64,000 nucleotides of DNA from Burkholderia pyrrocinia (GCF_022809715.1 NZ_CP094460.1:372001-436000); one strand, 5' to 3'; shown: positions 45,463 to 55,162, counted from the stretch's first letter. Translations and numbers: made by a program. Notes: a model not told the origin generated them from the letters alone.

Positions 45463-47025
45463 ATGAACAAGCCGCATTCGTTCCCGATGTTCCGTCCGCG
45501 CGCGCTGATCGTCGCGGGCGCCAGCGCGTTCGCGCTGTCGGCCGCGCTGCCCGCATTCGCGCAGCAAACCGCGGTGATCGCGGTCGGCGAGACGTTCACG
45601 ACGATGGACCCGTACGATTCGAACGACACCGTGTCGCAGGCTGCCGCGAAGTCGTTCTACGAGGGATTGTTCGGCTTCGACAAGGACATGAAGCTCGTCA
45701 ACGTGCTCGCGACGAGCTATACGGCGTCGCCGGATGCGAAGGTCTATACCGTCAAGCTGCGCCAGGGCGTGAAGTTCCAGGACGGCACCGATTTCAACGC
45801 GGACGCGGTGAAGGTGGTGTTCGACCGCGTGACCGATCCGGCGAACAAGCTCAAGCGCTACAACCTGTTCCGCGTGATCGAGAAGACCGAGGTCGTCGAT
45901 CCCTACACGGTGCGGTTCACGCTGCGCGAGCCGTTCTCGGCGTTCGTCAACACGCTCGCGCATCCGTCCGCGGTGATGATCTCGCCGACGGCGCTGAAGA
46001 AATGGGGCCGCGAGATCGGCCTGCATCCGGTCGGCACCGGGCCGTTCGAGTTCGTCGAGTGGAAGCAGACCGACGACATGAAGGTGAAGAAATACGCCGG
46101 CTACTGGAAGAAGGGCTATCCGAAGATCGACATGATCGACTGGAAGCCCGTGATCGACAACAACACGCGTGCGGCGCTGATGAAGGCCGGCCAGGCGGAT
46201 CTGGCGTTCCGGATTCCGTACGAGCAGGTCGCGGACCTGAAGACCAATCCCAAGCTCGACGTGATCGAGCGGCCGTCGATCGTCGTGCGCTACATCTCGC
46301 TGAACACGCTGCAGAAGCCGTTCGACAATCCGAAGGTGCGCCAGGCGCTCAACTACGCGATCAACAAGGATGCGCTCGCGAAGGTCGCGTTCTCGGGCTT
46401 CGCGACGCCGGCGCCGGGCGTCGTGCCGCCGGGTGTCGAGTATGCGACGAAGACCGGCCCCTGGCCGTATGACCCGGCGAAGGCGCGCACGCTGCTGAAG
46501 GAGGCAGGCTATCCGAACGGCTTCGAATCGACGCTCTGGTCCGGCTACAACAACACGACGTCGCAGAAGGTGATCCAGTTCGTCCAGCAGCAGCTCGCGC
46601 AGGTCGGCGTGAAGGTGCAGGTGCAGGCGCTCGAATCGGGCGAGCGCGTCGCGAAGGTCGAGAGCGCGCAGGACCCGGCGAGCGCACCGGTGCGGATGTT
46701 CTACATCGGCTGGTCGTCGTCGACCGGCGAGGCGAACTGGGCGCTGACGCCGCTGCTCGCGTCCGCGTCGAAGCCGCCGAAGCTGTTCAATACCGCGTAC
46801 TACCAGAACGGCATCTTCGACGACGCGCTGGAGAAGGCGCTGGCGACCACCGACCGCGCGAAGAAGGCCGAGTACTACGCCACCGCACAGAAGCAGATCT
46901 GGGCCGACGCGCCGTGGATCTTCCTCGTGCAGGAGAAGATCGTCTACGCGCGCAGCAAGCGCCTGCAAGGCATGTACGTGATGCCGGACGGTTCGTTCAA
47001 CTTCGACGAAATCTCGCTGAAATAA
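45463..47025 (+). CDS. gsiB: Peptide/glutathione ABC importer, substrate-binding protein
   Basis: A 520-residue periplasmic protein with signal peptide (cut after PAFA, near 33) and the type II peptide-binding fold (SBP family 5): [51 protein letters not shown], and [14 protein letters not shown]. The binding pocket usually recognises backbone rather than side chains, so the spectrum may be broad. The start at 45463 has an AGGAG-type ribosome site at 45449. A 129-bp gap separates it from gsiA. Confidence 0.92.
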   Translation: MNKPHSFPMFRPRALIVAGASAFALSAALPAFAQQTAVIAVGETFTTMDPYDSNDTVSQAAAKSFYEGLFGFDKDMKLVNVLATSYTASPDAKVYTVKLRQGVKFQDGTDFNADAVKVVFDRVTDPANKLKRYNLFRVIEKTEVVDPYTVRFTLREPFSAFVNTLAHPSAVMISPTALKKWGREIGLHPVGTGPFEFVEWKQTDDMKVKKYAGYWKKGYPKIDMIDWKPVIDNNTRAALMKAGQADLAFRIPYEQVADLKTNPKLDVIERPSIVVRYISLNTLQKPFDNPKVRQALNYAINKDALAKVAFSGFATPAPGVVPPGVEYATKTGPWPYDPAKARTLLKEAGYPNGFESTLWSGYNNTTSQKVIQFVQQQLAQVGVKVQVQALESGERVAKVESAQDPASAPVRMFYIGWSSSTGEANWALTPLLASASKPPKLFNTAYYQNGIFDDALEKALATTDRAKKAEYYATAQKQIWADAPWIFLVQEKIVYARSKRLQGMYVMPDGSFNFDEISLK

Positions 47026-47092
47026 GCGCGTTCGCGCGCGTCACGGCGCGCCGGCTGCGGGATGCCGGCGCGCCGCACTGGTTCGGTGCCCT

Positions 47093-48013
47093 ATGCTGAA
47101 TTTCATCATCAAACGCCTGTTCGGCCTGCTGCCCACGCTCGCGATCGTCGCGGTGCTGGTGTTCCTGTTCGTGCACCTGCTGCCGGGCGATCCCGCGCGG
47201 CTCGCGGCCGGCGCCGAAGCCGACGACGCGACGGTCGCGCTCGTGCGCGCCGATCTCGGGCTCGACAAGCCGATGCCAGCCCAGTTCGCGAACTTCTTCG
47301 TGAAGATCGCGCACGGCGACTTCGGCGTGTCGACGCGCAGCAAGCGGCCGGTATCGACCGAGATCGGCGAGCGCTTCATGCCGACGCTGCTGCTGACGCT
47401 CGTCAGCATGGCGTGGGCGACGCTGTTCGGGATGGCGATCGGGATCGCGTCGGCGGTGTGGCGCAATCGCTGGCCCGACCGCATCGGTATGACGATCGCG
47501 GTGTCGGGCATCTCGTTTCCCGCATTCGCGCTCGGCATGCTGCTGATGGAGATCTTCTCGGTGAAGCTCGGCTGGCTGCCGGTCGTGCCGGACGGCACGT
47601 GGAAGAGCTACGTGCTGCCGTCGGTGACGCTCGGCGCCGCGGTCGCGGCCGTGATGGCACGCTTCACGCGCGCGTCGTTCGTCGAGGTGCTGAACGAGGA
47701 TTTCGTGCGCACCGCGCGCGCGAAGGGCGTGCACGAGCCGATGGTCGTGCTCAAGCACTGCCTGCGCAACGCGATGATCCCGGTCGTCACGATGATGGGG
47801 CTGCAGTTCGGCTTCCTGCTCGGCGGCTCGATCGTCGTCGAGGCCGTGTTCAACTGGCCGGGACTCGGGCGCCTGCTCGTCGATTCGGTGACGATGCGCG
47901 ACTACCCGGTGATCCAGGCGATCGTGCTGCTGTTCTCGCTCGAATTCATTCTGATCAACCTGACCGTCGACGTGCTGTACGCGGTCATCAACCCGACCAT
48001 CCGGTTCAAGTGA
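47093..48013 (+). CDS. gsiC: Peptide/glutathione ABC importer, permease 1
   Basis: A 306-residue, six-helix inner-membrane protein. The cytoplasmic EAA coupling loop [19 protein letters not shown] contacts the ATPase. [32 protein letters not shown] is the DppB-type first helix. It is paired with GsiD. Confidence 0.93.
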   Translation: MLNFIIKRLFGLLPTLAIVAVLVFLFVHLLPGDPARLAAGAEADDATVALVRADLGLDKPMPAQFANFFVKIAHGDFGVSTRSKRPVSTEIGERFMPTLLLTLVSMAWATLFGMAIGIASAVWRNRWPDRIGMTIAVSGISFPAFALGMLLMEIFSVKLGWLPVVPDGTWKSYVLPSVTLGAAVAAVMARFTRASFVEVLNEDFVRTARAKGVHEPMVVLKHCLRNAMIPVVTMMGLQFGFLLGGSIVVEAVFNWPGLGRLLVDSVTMRDYPVIQAIVLLFSLEFILINLTVDVLYAVINPTIRFK

Positions 48014-48020
48014 GGCGCGT

Positions 48021-48914
48021 ATGAACGCGACTGTCCAGACCGCGGCGCCTGCCGCATCGACCGCGATCCGCACGCCGTGGCGCGAATTCTGGCGCAAGTT
48101 CCGCAAGCAGACGGTGGCGCTCGTCGCGGGCGGCTTCGTGCTGGCGCTCGTCGTGCTGGCATTCGTCGGCCCGCACATCGTGCCGTTCGATCCGGAGAAC
48201 TACTTCGACTACGACGCACTGAACGCGGGGCCGTCGGCCGTGCACTGGTTCGGCGTCGATTCGCTCGGCCGCGACATCTTCAGCCGGATCGTCACCGGCA
48301 CGCGCATCTCGCTCGCGGCCGGCTTCTTCTCGGTCGCGCTCGGCGCGCTGATCGGCACGGTCTTCGGGCTGCTCGCCGGCTACTACGAAGGCTGGTGGGA
48401 TCGCATCACGATGCGCATCGCCGACGTGCTGTTCGCGTTCCCGGGCATCCTGCTCGCGATCGGCGTGGTCGCGATTCTCGGCAACGGGATGATCAACGTG
48501 ATCTGCGCGGTCGCAATCTTCAGCATTCCGGCGTTCGCCCGGCTCGTGCGCGGCAACACGCTGATGCTCAAGCACATGACCTACGTCGAAGCTGCACGCA
48601 GCATCGGCGCGTCGGACTGGACGATCATCATGCGGCACATCCTGCCGGGCACCGTGTCGTCGGTCGTCGTCTACTTCACGATGCGGATCGGCACGTCGAT
48701 CATCACGGCCGCGAGCCTGTCGTTCCTCGGGCTCGGCGCGCAGCCGCCGACGCCGGAGTGGGGCGCGATGCTCAACGAGGCGCGCGCGGACATGGTGACG
48801 GCGCCGCACGTCGCGATTTTCCCCAGCCTCGCGATCTTCCTGACCGTGCTCGCGTTCAACCTGCTCGGCGACGGGCTGCGCGACGCGCTCGATCCGAAGC
48901 TGGAGCGCCGCTGA
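48021..48914 (+). CDS. gsiD: Peptide/glutathione ABC importer, permease 2
   Basis: A 297-residue partner permease of DppC type with EAA loop [23 protein letters not shown] and the N-terminal [42 protein letters not shown] region typical of this subfamily. Its stop overlaps the next ATG by one base. Confidence 0.93.
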   Translation: MNATVQTAAPAASTAIRTPWREFWRKFRKQTVALVAGGFVLALVVLAFVGPHIVPFDPENYFDYDALNAGPSAVHWFGVDSLGRDIFSRIVTGTRISLAAGFFSVALGALIGTVFGLLAGYYEGWWDRITMRIADVLFAFPGILLAIGVVAILGNGMINVICAVAIFSIPAFARLVRGNTLMLKHMTYVEAARSIGASDWTIIMRHILPGTVSSVVVYFTMRIGTSIITAASLSFLGLGAQPPTPEWGAMLNEARADMVTAPHVAIFPSLAIFLTVLAFNLLGDGLRDALDPKLERR

Positions 48915-49996
48915 TGCCAGCTGCACCGATGTGGGCCGCGACGCAGCCGGCCGGGCCGCGCGGCACGATCGCCGACGTGCCGGGCGTGACGGTCGGCCAT
49001 TGCACGCTCGATGCCGGCAACGTGCAGACCGGCGTGACCGTCGTGAAGCCGCATCAGGGCGACGTGTACCGCAGCAAGGTGCCGGCCGGCGCGGCCGTGA
49101 TCAACGGTTTCGGCAAGAGCGTCGGGCTCGTGCAGGTCGACGAGCTCGGCACGCTCGATACGCCGATCGCGCTGACCAACACGTTCGGCGTCGGCGCGGT
49201 CGCGCAGGCGCAGATCCGCGCGGCGATCGCCGCGAATCCGCAGGTCGGCCGCGACTGGCCGACCGTCAATCCGCTCGTGTTCGAGTGCAACGACGGTTAT
49301 CTAAACGATATCCAGGCGTTCGCGGTCACCGCCGCGCATTACGACGACGCATGCCGCGCCGCGTCGCGCGACGTCGCACGCGGCGCGGTGGGCGCCGGGC
49401 GCGGGATGTCGTGTTTCGACCTGAAGGGCGGGATCGGTTCGGCGTCGCGCGTCGTCGTCGCGGCCGGCCGGCCTTATACGGTCGGCGCGCTCGTGCTCGC
49501 GAATTTCGGCCGGCTGCCGATGCTGACGCTCGGCGGCGTGCCGCTCGGGCGCATCGTCGCGCAACGGCGTGCGGCCGGGGCTGCGCACGCGGCGCCCCCC
49601 GAGCAGGGCTCGATCATCCTGTTGCTCGCGACCGATGCGCCCCTCGACGCGCGGCAGTTGTCGCGGCTCGCACGCCGCGCGGCCGCGGGGTTGGCCCGCA
49701 CGGGTTCCGTCTACGGGCATGGCAGCGGCGACATCGCGCTCGCATTCTCGACCGCGTACACGATCGCGCACGACGCGTCGACCATCGCGCTGCCGGCCCT
49801 CGTGGCCGATGCAGCGCTCGACCCGCTGTTCATGGCCGCGGCCGAAAGCGTCGAGCATGCGATCGCCGATGCATTGCTGCAGGCCGTGACGGTCGCCGGG
49901 CGCGACGGCCACGTGCGGCAATCGCTGCGCGATGCTGTGCCCGATCTCGATCATCTGTTCAACGAACACAACGAAGGGCGTCTTACCCAGTCATGA
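48914..49996 (+). CDS. P1-family aminopeptidase (DmpA/BapA type)
   Basis: A 360-residue Ntn-hydrolase precursor. The predicted autoprocessing nucleophile is Ser233 in EQGSIILLLATDAPL, as in DmpA; NGFGKSVGLVQVDELG and NPLVFECNDGYLNDIQA are further family motifs. Members cut N-terminal residues from peptides of D-amino acids or beta-amino acids that ordinary peptidases reject. Its start overlaps the permease stop and its stop overlaps the D-aminopeptidase start (ATGA), so it belongs to the importer operon. Confidence 0.9.
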   Translation: MPAAPMWAATQPAGPRGTIADVPGVTVGHCTLDAGNVQTGVTVVKPHQGDVYRSKVPAGAAVINGFGKSVGLVQVDELGTLDTPIALTNTFGVGAVAQAQIRAAIAANPQVGRDWPTVNPLVFECNDGYLNDIQAFAVTAAHYDDACRAASRDVARGAVGAGRGMSCFDLKGGIGSASRVVVAAGRPYTVGALVLANFGRLPMLTLGGVPLGRIVAQRRAAGAAHAAPPEQGSIILLLATDAPLDARQLSRLARRAAAGLARTGSVYGHGSGDIALAFSTAYTIAHDASTIALPALVADAALDPLFMAAAESVEHAIADALLQAVTVAGRDGHVRQSLRDAVPDLDHLFNEHNEGRLTQS

Positions 49997-50820
49997 AGAT
50001 CCTGATCTCGACCGACATCGAGGGCGTCGCCGGCGTATTCGCCACCGAGCAGACGCGCGCCGGCAATCCGGAATACGAGCGCGCGCGCCGCTGGATGACC
50101 GCCGAGGCGAACGCGGCGATCGAAGGCGCGTTCGCGGGCGGCGCGCAGGCCGTCTGGGTCAACGATTCGCATGGCGGCTATCGCAACCTGCTGCCCGACG
50201 GGCTCGATGCACGCTCACGCGTCGTGCTCGGCAAGCCGCGCACGCTCGGGATGATGGCGGGCCTCGAACAGCAGCCGGACCTCGTGTTCATGATCGGCTA
50301 TCACGCGAAATCGCAGACGCGCGGCGTGCTTGCGCACACGATCAACAGTTTCGCGTTCACGCAGGTATGGCTGAACGGCGTCGAGCTCGGCGAAGCCGGG
50401 CTGTACGGCGCGCTGGCGCGCGAATATGGCGCGCACGTCGTACTGGCAACCGGCGACGACGTGTTCGCCGAGGAAACGCAGCCGCTGTTTCCGGACGCAC
50501 GTTTCGAGACGGTCAAGACGGCCGGCGGCGCATCGAGCGGCGACACGCTCACGCCTGCCGCGTCGTGTGCGCGCATCGCGACCGCCGCGCGCGAAACGGT
50601 CGCGCACGCGCTGTCGGCGGGCTTGCGCGCCGGCACTCATCGGCCCGCGCCGGCCGCTTGCACGCTGCGCGTGCAGACGGCCGCGCTGGCCGACCTGTTC
50701 TGCGTGCTGCCGTCGCTCGAGCGCGTCGATGCGGTGACGCTGCGCTTCGACGGGCCGTCGGTCGAGCATGTGGTGCGCACGCTGAACAGCCTGTCGGCGA
50801 TGTCGTTCATGCTGCGGTGA
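49993..50820 (+). CDS. dppA: D-aminopeptidase, M55 family
   Basis: A 275-residue zinc peptidase of the DppA family. The metal ligands Asp8, Glu10, His60 and His104 line up exactly (STDIEGVAG; VNDSHGGYRN; IGYHAKS). The family is specific for D-amino acids at the N-terminus of short peptides. It ends the operon, so peptides imported by GsiABCD can be attacked by three peptidases with unusual stereochemistry or bond preference (beta-aspartyl, beta/D-, and D-). Confidence 0.93.
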   Translation: MKILISTDIEGVAGVFATEQTRAGNPEYERARRWMTAEANAAIEGAFAGGAQAVWVNDSHGGYRNLLPDGLDARSRVVLGKPRTLGMMAGLEQQPDLVFMIGYHAKSQTRGVLAHTINSFAFTQVWLNGVELGEAGLYGALAREYGAHVVLATGDDVFAEETQPLFPDARFETVKTAGGASSGDTLTPAASCARIATAARETVAHALSAGLRAGTHRPAPAACTLRVQTAALADLFCVLPSLERVDAVTLRFDGPSVEHVVRTLNSLSAMSFMLR

Positions 50821-50855
50821 TGCGTGCCGCAACGATGCCGCTTGCGTGCGGCGGG

Positions 50856-51635
50856 TCAGTCGATGGCGGCGGGGTGTGCCGTCGCGGCGAGCAGGAACGC
50901 CTCCATCGCCGCGACCAGCGCGAGCGGCGTCTCGTTCATCGGATAGTGGCCCGCGTTGCGCAGCACGTCGACGCTGGCGCGCGGATAGCGCCGCAGGTAG
51001 GTTCGCGCCATCAGCGCCGCGTCGAACGCCGGATCGTGCTCGCCGATCAGCACTTTCACCGGATGGACGCCCACGATCCCGTCGCTGAAATCCGTATTGG
51101 CCCACGCGCGAAAGTACGCGCCGAACGCGTGCGGCGACGAACAGGCTGCCGAATACGCGGCTTTCCACTCGACCCAGGCGGCGGGTAGCCGGCCGCCCGT
51201 GCTGCGATCGATGATGGTCCTGCGATCGGCAAGATTGTCGGCGGCGCGCTCGAATAGCGCGCGCCGCTCGGCGTCGAACGGCAGGCCGCCGCACGGCACG
51301 GGCGCGATCGGCACCAGCGCGCGCACGCGGTCGGGTGCGACGGCGGCGATCTTCTCGATCGCCATGCCGCCCATCGAATGGCCGACGAGGCTGAAGGCCG
51401 GGAAGCCGAGCGCGTCGGCGAGCGCGAGGGCATCGGCGGCGATCTCGTCGATCGTGTAGTCGCCGCGTGCGTCGCGCATGCGGCCGTAGCCGCGGTAGTC
51501 CATGAACACATAGCTGAAGTGCTCGCGCGACAGCCACGCTTCGACGGGTTCGAACGCGCGGGCGTCGCCGAACCAGCCGTGCAGCACGAGAACAGGGTGA
51601 GGGCCGTCCCCCACGCGATGAAACGTATTCGGCAT
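50856..51635 (-). CDS. Alpha/beta hydrolase
   Basis: A 259-residue hydrolase with HGWFGDARAF (oxyanion hole, near 19), nucleophile Ser87 in VGHSMGG and a late His in RNAGHYPMNE. VLIGEHDPAFDAAL holds the catalytic acid. The substrate is unknown; esterase-like. It is convergent with the D-aminopeptidase gene and divergent from the AraC regulator, which may control it. Start 51635 (MPNTFHRVGDG) fits the family; the frame extends further upstream with no homology. Confidence 0.85.
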   Translation of the reverse strand: MPNTFHRVGDGPHPVLVLHGWFGDARAFEPVEAWLSREHFSYVFMDYRGYGRMRDARGDYTIDEIAADALALADALGFPAFSLVGHSMGGMAIEKIAAVAPDRVRALVPIAPVPCGGLPFDAERRALFERAADNLADRRTIIDRSTGGRLPAAWVEWKAAYSAACSSPHAFGAYFRAWANTDFSDGIVGVHPVKVLIGEHDPAFDAALMARTYLRRYPRASVDVLRNAGHYPMNETPLALVAAMEAFLLAATAHPAAID

Positions 51636-51777
51636 GTCCGCTCCGATGAGGTTGCAATCCGGCCGATCAGGCCGGCGGGTCTTGCGGCCGTCAGGTCGCG
51701 CAAGCGTGGAGCGGATCGTAGATCGATCGAAGGAGACCCGCCTTCGATATCGGGTCATTGATGATGGAATTCGGGCC

Positions 51778-52557
51778 GTGAGAAATACGCTGCTAGATCC
51801 CTACGAACACATTCCCCGGAGCGTGGTCGTAACCGCCAACGACTATGCGGCGGGCACGACGTTTCCGGAACACGCGCACGGGCGCGGGCAATTCGCGTTC
51901 GCGTCGCGCGGCACGATCAGCGTGTCGACGCCGCACGGCCGCTGGCTGGTGCCGCCGCAGCGCGCATGCTGGGTACCGGCCGGCGTGCGGCACGAAATGA
52001 CGATGACCGGGCCGGTCACGATGCTCAACGCGTTCGTGTCCGGCGACGCCGCGCAGGAGGCCGGCCTGCCCGGGCAGTGCGGCGTGTATGGCGTGTCCGC
52101 GCTGCTGCGGCAGCTGATCGACGATGCGATCGACCTGCCGGCCATGTACGACGTAGACGGCCGCGCGGGCAAGCTGATGGCGCTGCTGATCGCGGAAATC
52201 GCGACGATGCCGCGCCTGTCGCTGCATGCGCCGCTGCCGGCCGACGCACGGCTCGCGAAGGTGTGCCGGCACCTGTTCGCGTCGCCGTCGATCGCGGCCG
52301 ATCTCGACCGGGTGGCCGCCGACGCGGGCGTGAGCCGGCGCACGTTCACGCGGCAGTTCCGCGCGCAGACGGGCGTGAGTTTTGCCGCATGGCGCCAGCA
52401 GGTGTGCATGCTCGCGGCGATTTCCCGCCTGAGCGACGGGCAGCCGGTGACGCGCGTCGCGCTCGATCTCGGGTATGCGAGCGCGAGCGCGTTCACGTCG
52501 GCGTTTCGCCGCATTCTGGGCGACACGCCAAGCCGGTATCTGGAGATTCGGCGCTAG
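51778..52557 (+). CDS. AraC-family regulator with cupin sensor domain
   Basis: A 259-residue regulator. Residues about 20-95 form an AraC-type cupin (TTFPEHAHGRGQFAFASRGTISVST; VPPQRACWVPAGVRHEM). The C-terminal double helix-turn-helix is at about 160-258 (VAADAGVSRRTFTRQFRAQTGVSFAAWRQQ; VALDLGYASASAFTSAFRRILG). The start is taken as GTG 51778 since no family-like ATG is present; it could lie a few codons away. Divergent orientation suggests it controls the alpha/beta hydrolase gene. Confidence 0.85.
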   Translation: MRNTLLDPYEHIPRSVVVTANDYAAGTTFPEHAHGRGQFAFASRGTISVSTPHGRWLVPPQRACWVPAGVRHEMTMTGPVTMLNAFVSGDAAQEAGLPGQCGVYGVSALLRQLIDDAIDLPAMYDVDGRAGKLMALLIAEIATMPRLSLHAPLPADARLAKVCRHLFASPSIAADLDRVAADAGVSRRTFTRQFRAQTGVSFAAWRQQVCMLAAISRLSDGQPVTRVALDLGYASASAFTSAFRRILGDTPSRYLEIRR

Positions 52558-52600
52558 GCGGAAGGAGTCGGCGCCACGCCCGTTCGTCCGTCACAGCCGC

Positions 52601-52637
52601 AAAAAAATACGCGCCTGCCCGATTCGGTCAGACGCGT
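52601..52637 (-). terminator. Second minus-strand U-tract hairpin
   Basis: An imperfect stem (arms about 52609-52620 and 52626-52637) is followed on the minus strand by seven T residues (A 52601-52607). It is a back-up terminator about 50 nt after the first. Confidence 0.6.
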
Positions 52638-52655
52638 TTAAAGGCACTCGGTCAG

Positions 52656-52745
52656 AAAAAAAACGCGCACGGCCAGCAGGGCTGGTGTCGCGCATTGCCT
52701 GCGAGATTATTTCTCTTTTAGATTTAATCCTGCTGGCTCGTTGTG
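52656..52745 (-). ncRNA. Candidate small RNA with intrinsic terminator
   Basis: On the minus strand an AT-rich segment is followed by a bulged GC hairpin (arms 52665-52677 / 52681-52693) and eight T residues (A 52656-52663). GCCAGCAGG (52672-52680), part of the terminator stem, is also perfectly complementary to CCTGCTGGC (52729-52737) at the front of the transcript, so two mutually exclusive folds are possible. No gene upstream on this strand needs the terminator, as pcaG has its own. The 5' end and promoter are not clear. Confidence 0.4.
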
Positions 52746-52927
52746 GATACCAAAGAATACGCCGCATAACGCGCAAACGATATCCTGTCGGCCCGACGAT
52801 TCATGTGCTGTCGCAGCATGCGTTTCAATCGCGCGTTTGATGTGGGGGCAGAAGGCCGGAGCAACGGACATCGGCAACTGTGTCCCGGTGTGCTGCGGCG
52901 CAGCATCGAAAGATTGCGACTGGATAG

Positions 52928-52975
52928 AAAAAACGCCGCGTGGCGCGATGCCTGTCGGTATCGCGCCACGCGGCG
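52928..52975 (-). terminator. Rho-independent terminator of pcaHG
   Basis: A perfect 16-bp stem (52934-52949 / 52960-52975) with a 10-nt loop lies 40 nt after the pcaG stop and is followed on the minus strand by six T residues (A 52928-52933). Confidence 0.9.
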
Positions 52976-53015
52976 GTGCGTCTGCATCCGGAACCGGCCT
53001 GTGCCGGCACGTGCG

Positions 53016-53609
53016 TCAAACGTCGAAGAACACCGTCTCGTCGGGCCCCTGCATGCGGATGTCGAAGCGGTAGACGATCGGGCGGCCCGGCTGCGCGTCG
53101 CGTTTCGCGACGAGCGTCGCACGGCGCTCGGCCGGCACTGCGTTCAGCACGGGGTCGGCTGCGTTCGCCGCGGCTTCGTCGTCGAAGTACACGCGCGTGA
53201 ATGCATGGGAGAGGATCCCGCGCATCATCACGGTCACGTTGACGTGCGGCGCTTCGTCGGCGGCGATGCGGCCCGGCTTCACCGTCTCGACGACGAAGCG
53301 GTGCTGCGCATCGGTGCCCGTGCCGACTCGCGCGAAACCGGTGAAGCCGGATTTCGCGATGTCGCCGCGCGACGTCGGGTAGCGGCCCGCGCCGTCCACC
53401 TGCGTGAATTCGAGCACCGCGTCGCCGACGACGTTGCCGTCGCCGTCGAACACCTGGCCGACCAGCAGCACGTGCTCGCCTTCGGCGTGCGACGCGGCGA
53501 TCGTCGGCGTGAACAGGCTTTTCAGGTCGTAGTCGTATTGCTGCGGGCACAGGCCGTACGCGAAGTACGGGCCGACCGTCTGCGAAGGGGTTTGCTTCAG
53601 CGTCGTCAT
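53016..53609 (-). CDS. pcaG: Protocatechuate 3,4-dioxygenase, alpha subunit
   Basis: A 197-residue subunit of the intradiol ring-cleaving enzyme of the beta-ketoadipate pathway, starting TLKQTPSQTVGPYFAYGL and ending DIRMQGPDETVFFDV. It has the beta-sandwich core of the dioxygenase (GQVFDGDGNVVGDAVLEFTQVDGAGRYP) but lacks the iron-ligand set, as expected for alpha, which shapes the active site with the beta subunit. It is three bases downstream of pcaH. Confidence 0.95.
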   Translation of the reverse strand: MTTLKQTPSQTVGPYFAYGLCPQQYDYDLKSLFTPTIAASHAEGEHVLLVGQVFDGDGNVVGDAVLEFTQVDGAGRYPTSRGDIAKSGFTGFARVGTGTDAQHRFVVETVKPGRIAADEAPHVNVTVMMRGILSHAFTRVYFDDEAAANAADPVLNAVPAERRATLVAKRDAQPGRPIVYRFDIRMQGPDETVFFDV

Positions 53610-53612
53610 GGT

Positions 53613-54320
53613 TCAGCGCTCCATCGGGGTAGCGTCGCGGCCGCGCAGCACGATGTCGAATTCGTAGCCGAGCGCATAGCCTTCTTCGGTGATGTCCATC
53701 GAGAAGCGCGAGATCAGGCGATCGCGCGCGGCCTCGGGCGTGCCCTGGAAGATCGGGTCGTACGCGAGCAGCGGGTCGCCGGGGAAGTACATCTGCGTGA
53801 CGAGACGCGAGCCGAAGTAATCGCCGAACAGCGAGAAGTGGATGTGATTCGGGCGCCACGCGTTCGGATGGTTGCCCCACGGATACGCGCCGGGCTTGAT
53901 CGTCAGGAAGCGGTAGCGGCCTTCGTCGTCGGTCAGGCAGCGGCCCGCGCCGAGGAAGTTCGGGTCGAGCGGCGCGTCGTGCTGGTCGACCTTGTGCACG
54001 TAGCGGCCGGCCGCGTTTGCCTGCCACACCTCGACGAGCGTGTTGCGCACGGGCTTGCCGCCTTCGTCGAGCACGCGGCCCGTGACGACCATGCGCTCGC
54101 CGAGCGGCTCGCCGTTCTTCACGGCATTCTTCGTCAGGTCGTGGTCGAGTGCGCCGAGATCTTCAGCGCCGTAGACGGGCGCGTACTGGTCGCGCAGCTT
54201 GTCCTTCAGCGGGATCAGCGGGCGGGTCGGGCCGCGCTTCACCGACGAGCGGTATTCGGGGTGGACATAGGCCGGATGCGACGGCCAGTCGCGCGGCGTG
54301 AGGATCGTGGGGGAATCCAT
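53613..54320 (-). CDS. pcaH: Protocatechuate 3,4-dioxygenase, beta subunit
   Basis: A 235-residue catalytic subunit. The non-haem Fe(III) ligands are Tyr107 (NAAGRYVH), Tyr146 (IKPGAYPW), His159 and His161 (RPNHIHFSLFG). It opens the protocatechuate ring between the hydroxyls to give 3-carboxy-cis,cis-muconate. The start at 54320 (MDSPTILTPRDW) fits the family. A PcaQ-type operator lies about 60-110 bp upstream. The other pathway genes are not in the window. Confidence 0.96.
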   Translation of the reverse strand: MDSPTILTPRDWPSHPAYVHPEYRSSVKRGPTRPLIPLKDKLRDQYAPVYGAEDLGALDHDLTKNAVKNGEPLGERMVVTGRVLDEGGKPVRNTLVEVWQANAAGRYVHKVDQHDAPLDPNFLGAGRCLTDDEGRYRFLTIKPGAYPWGNHPNAWRPNHIHFSLFGDYFGSRLVTQMYFPGDPLLAYDPIFQGTPEAARDRLISRFSMDITEEGYALGYEFDIVLRGRDATPMER

Positions 54321-54381
54321 CGGGCGTCTCCTGATAGGTATTTCGCGAAGTGCGATGGCAGGACTTTAGCCAATCCAGGAA

Positions 54382-54429
54382 GTTATGAAAAATGACCTTT
54401 TTTCGCGAGAAGCATAACCATTCGTTATG
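54382..54429. promoter_or_regulatory. PcaQ-type operator upstream of pcaH
   Basis: A GTTATG half site (54382-54387) lies 31 bp from the start of a CATAAC-N5-GTTATG dyad (54413-54429). PcaQ, a LysR regulator, is known to bind ATAAC-N-GTTAT type sites. The same pattern and spacing recur at pcaQ. Confidence 0.75.
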
Positions 54430-54448
54430 TGCGATGCGCCAATGAAAA

Positions 54449-54479
54449 ATCCGCCGGACAGGATGCCTGTCCGGCGGAT
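54449..54479 (-). terminator. Terminator of the YiiX-like gene
   Basis: A perfect 14-bp stem (54449-54462 / 54466-54479) with an ATG loop is followed on the minus strand by a five-T run. It lies about 120 nt after the stop at 54599 and insulates the pcaHG promoter. Confidence 0.8.
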
Positions 54480-54598
54480 GAAAGCGATCGGGCTTTGCGT
54501 CGTCGGTGACGACCCCGTGCACGGCCCTCCAGCCAGCCCGTCGCTATTTTTTGTCTTTTGTTCTTGTTGTTATCCGGCCTCCCCGAGCCTGCCCGTCG

Positions 54599-55162
54599 TC
54601 ATTTGTGGCCGGGATCGAACACGATCCCGTCGAATTCGAGCGACAGCGTGCCGCTGCGCAGCAGTGCGGCCGGTGTCGCGGCCCGGTCGGCGCCGAGCAC
54701 ATCGTTCACGTACTGCGCGCAGAACCCGCGCCGCACCCGCAGGTTGAAGCGGTTGCCGAGCAAAGCGTCGATCCGCTGTTCGGCCATTGCATGCAACCGG
54801 CGCTGCTCGTCGGCGGTCGGTGCCGCGACGCGGCGCGCCAGCGCGATGCGTCCGCCGTCGGCATGGGCGACGAAGCGCGACAGCGGCGTGAGCTTCGTCC
54901 ACGCAAACGCGGGCTCGGCGATCACGGGTTCGTCGCCCGACGTATCGACGACGATGCCGAAACGATTGGCCCATGCGCCCGTCGTGCCTGCCGCGTTGCG
55001 CGGCGAGCCGGCCGGCACACGGATGAACACGAGATCGCCGACATGCGCGCCGGCGGCCAGCGTGCGGACGGTGGCGAGCGGCATCGTGCGATCCGTGTCG
55101 CGTGCATCGCGCGGTGCGGTGTGCTGCGGTTCGTAAGCGGCGGTTTCGGTTCGGGTGGCCAT
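54599..55162 (-). CDS. YiiX/YebB-like NlpC/P60-superfamily protein
   Basis: A 187-residue protein with the permuted papain-like pattern of YiiX/YebB: GAHVGDLVFIRV near 38 (family start block), NRFGIVVD near 66, and Cys148 in RRGFCAQYVNDVLG. In active relatives a His usually precedes the GIV block; here the position is Arg67-Phe68, so activity is doubtful, or the His lies elsewhere. No signal peptide is visible. It is divergent from the XRE regulator at 55283 and ended by a strong terminator. Confidence 0.7.
   Translation of the reverse strand: MATRTETAAYEPQHTAPRDARDTDRTMPLATVRTLAAGAHVGDLVFIRVPAGSPRNAAGTTGAWANRFGIVVDTSGDEPVIAEPAFAWTKLTPLSRFVAHADGGRIALARRVAAPTADEQRRLHAMAEQRIDALLGNRFNLRVRRGFCAQYVNDVLGADRAATPAALLRSGTLSLEFDGIVFDPGHK

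Larger units (their letters stand above)
52558..52933. other. Gene-free region with minus-strand terminators
   Basis: No supported protein gene. It contains an AT-rich island (52705-52735) and two U-tract hairpins facing minus, described separately. Confidence 0.5.
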
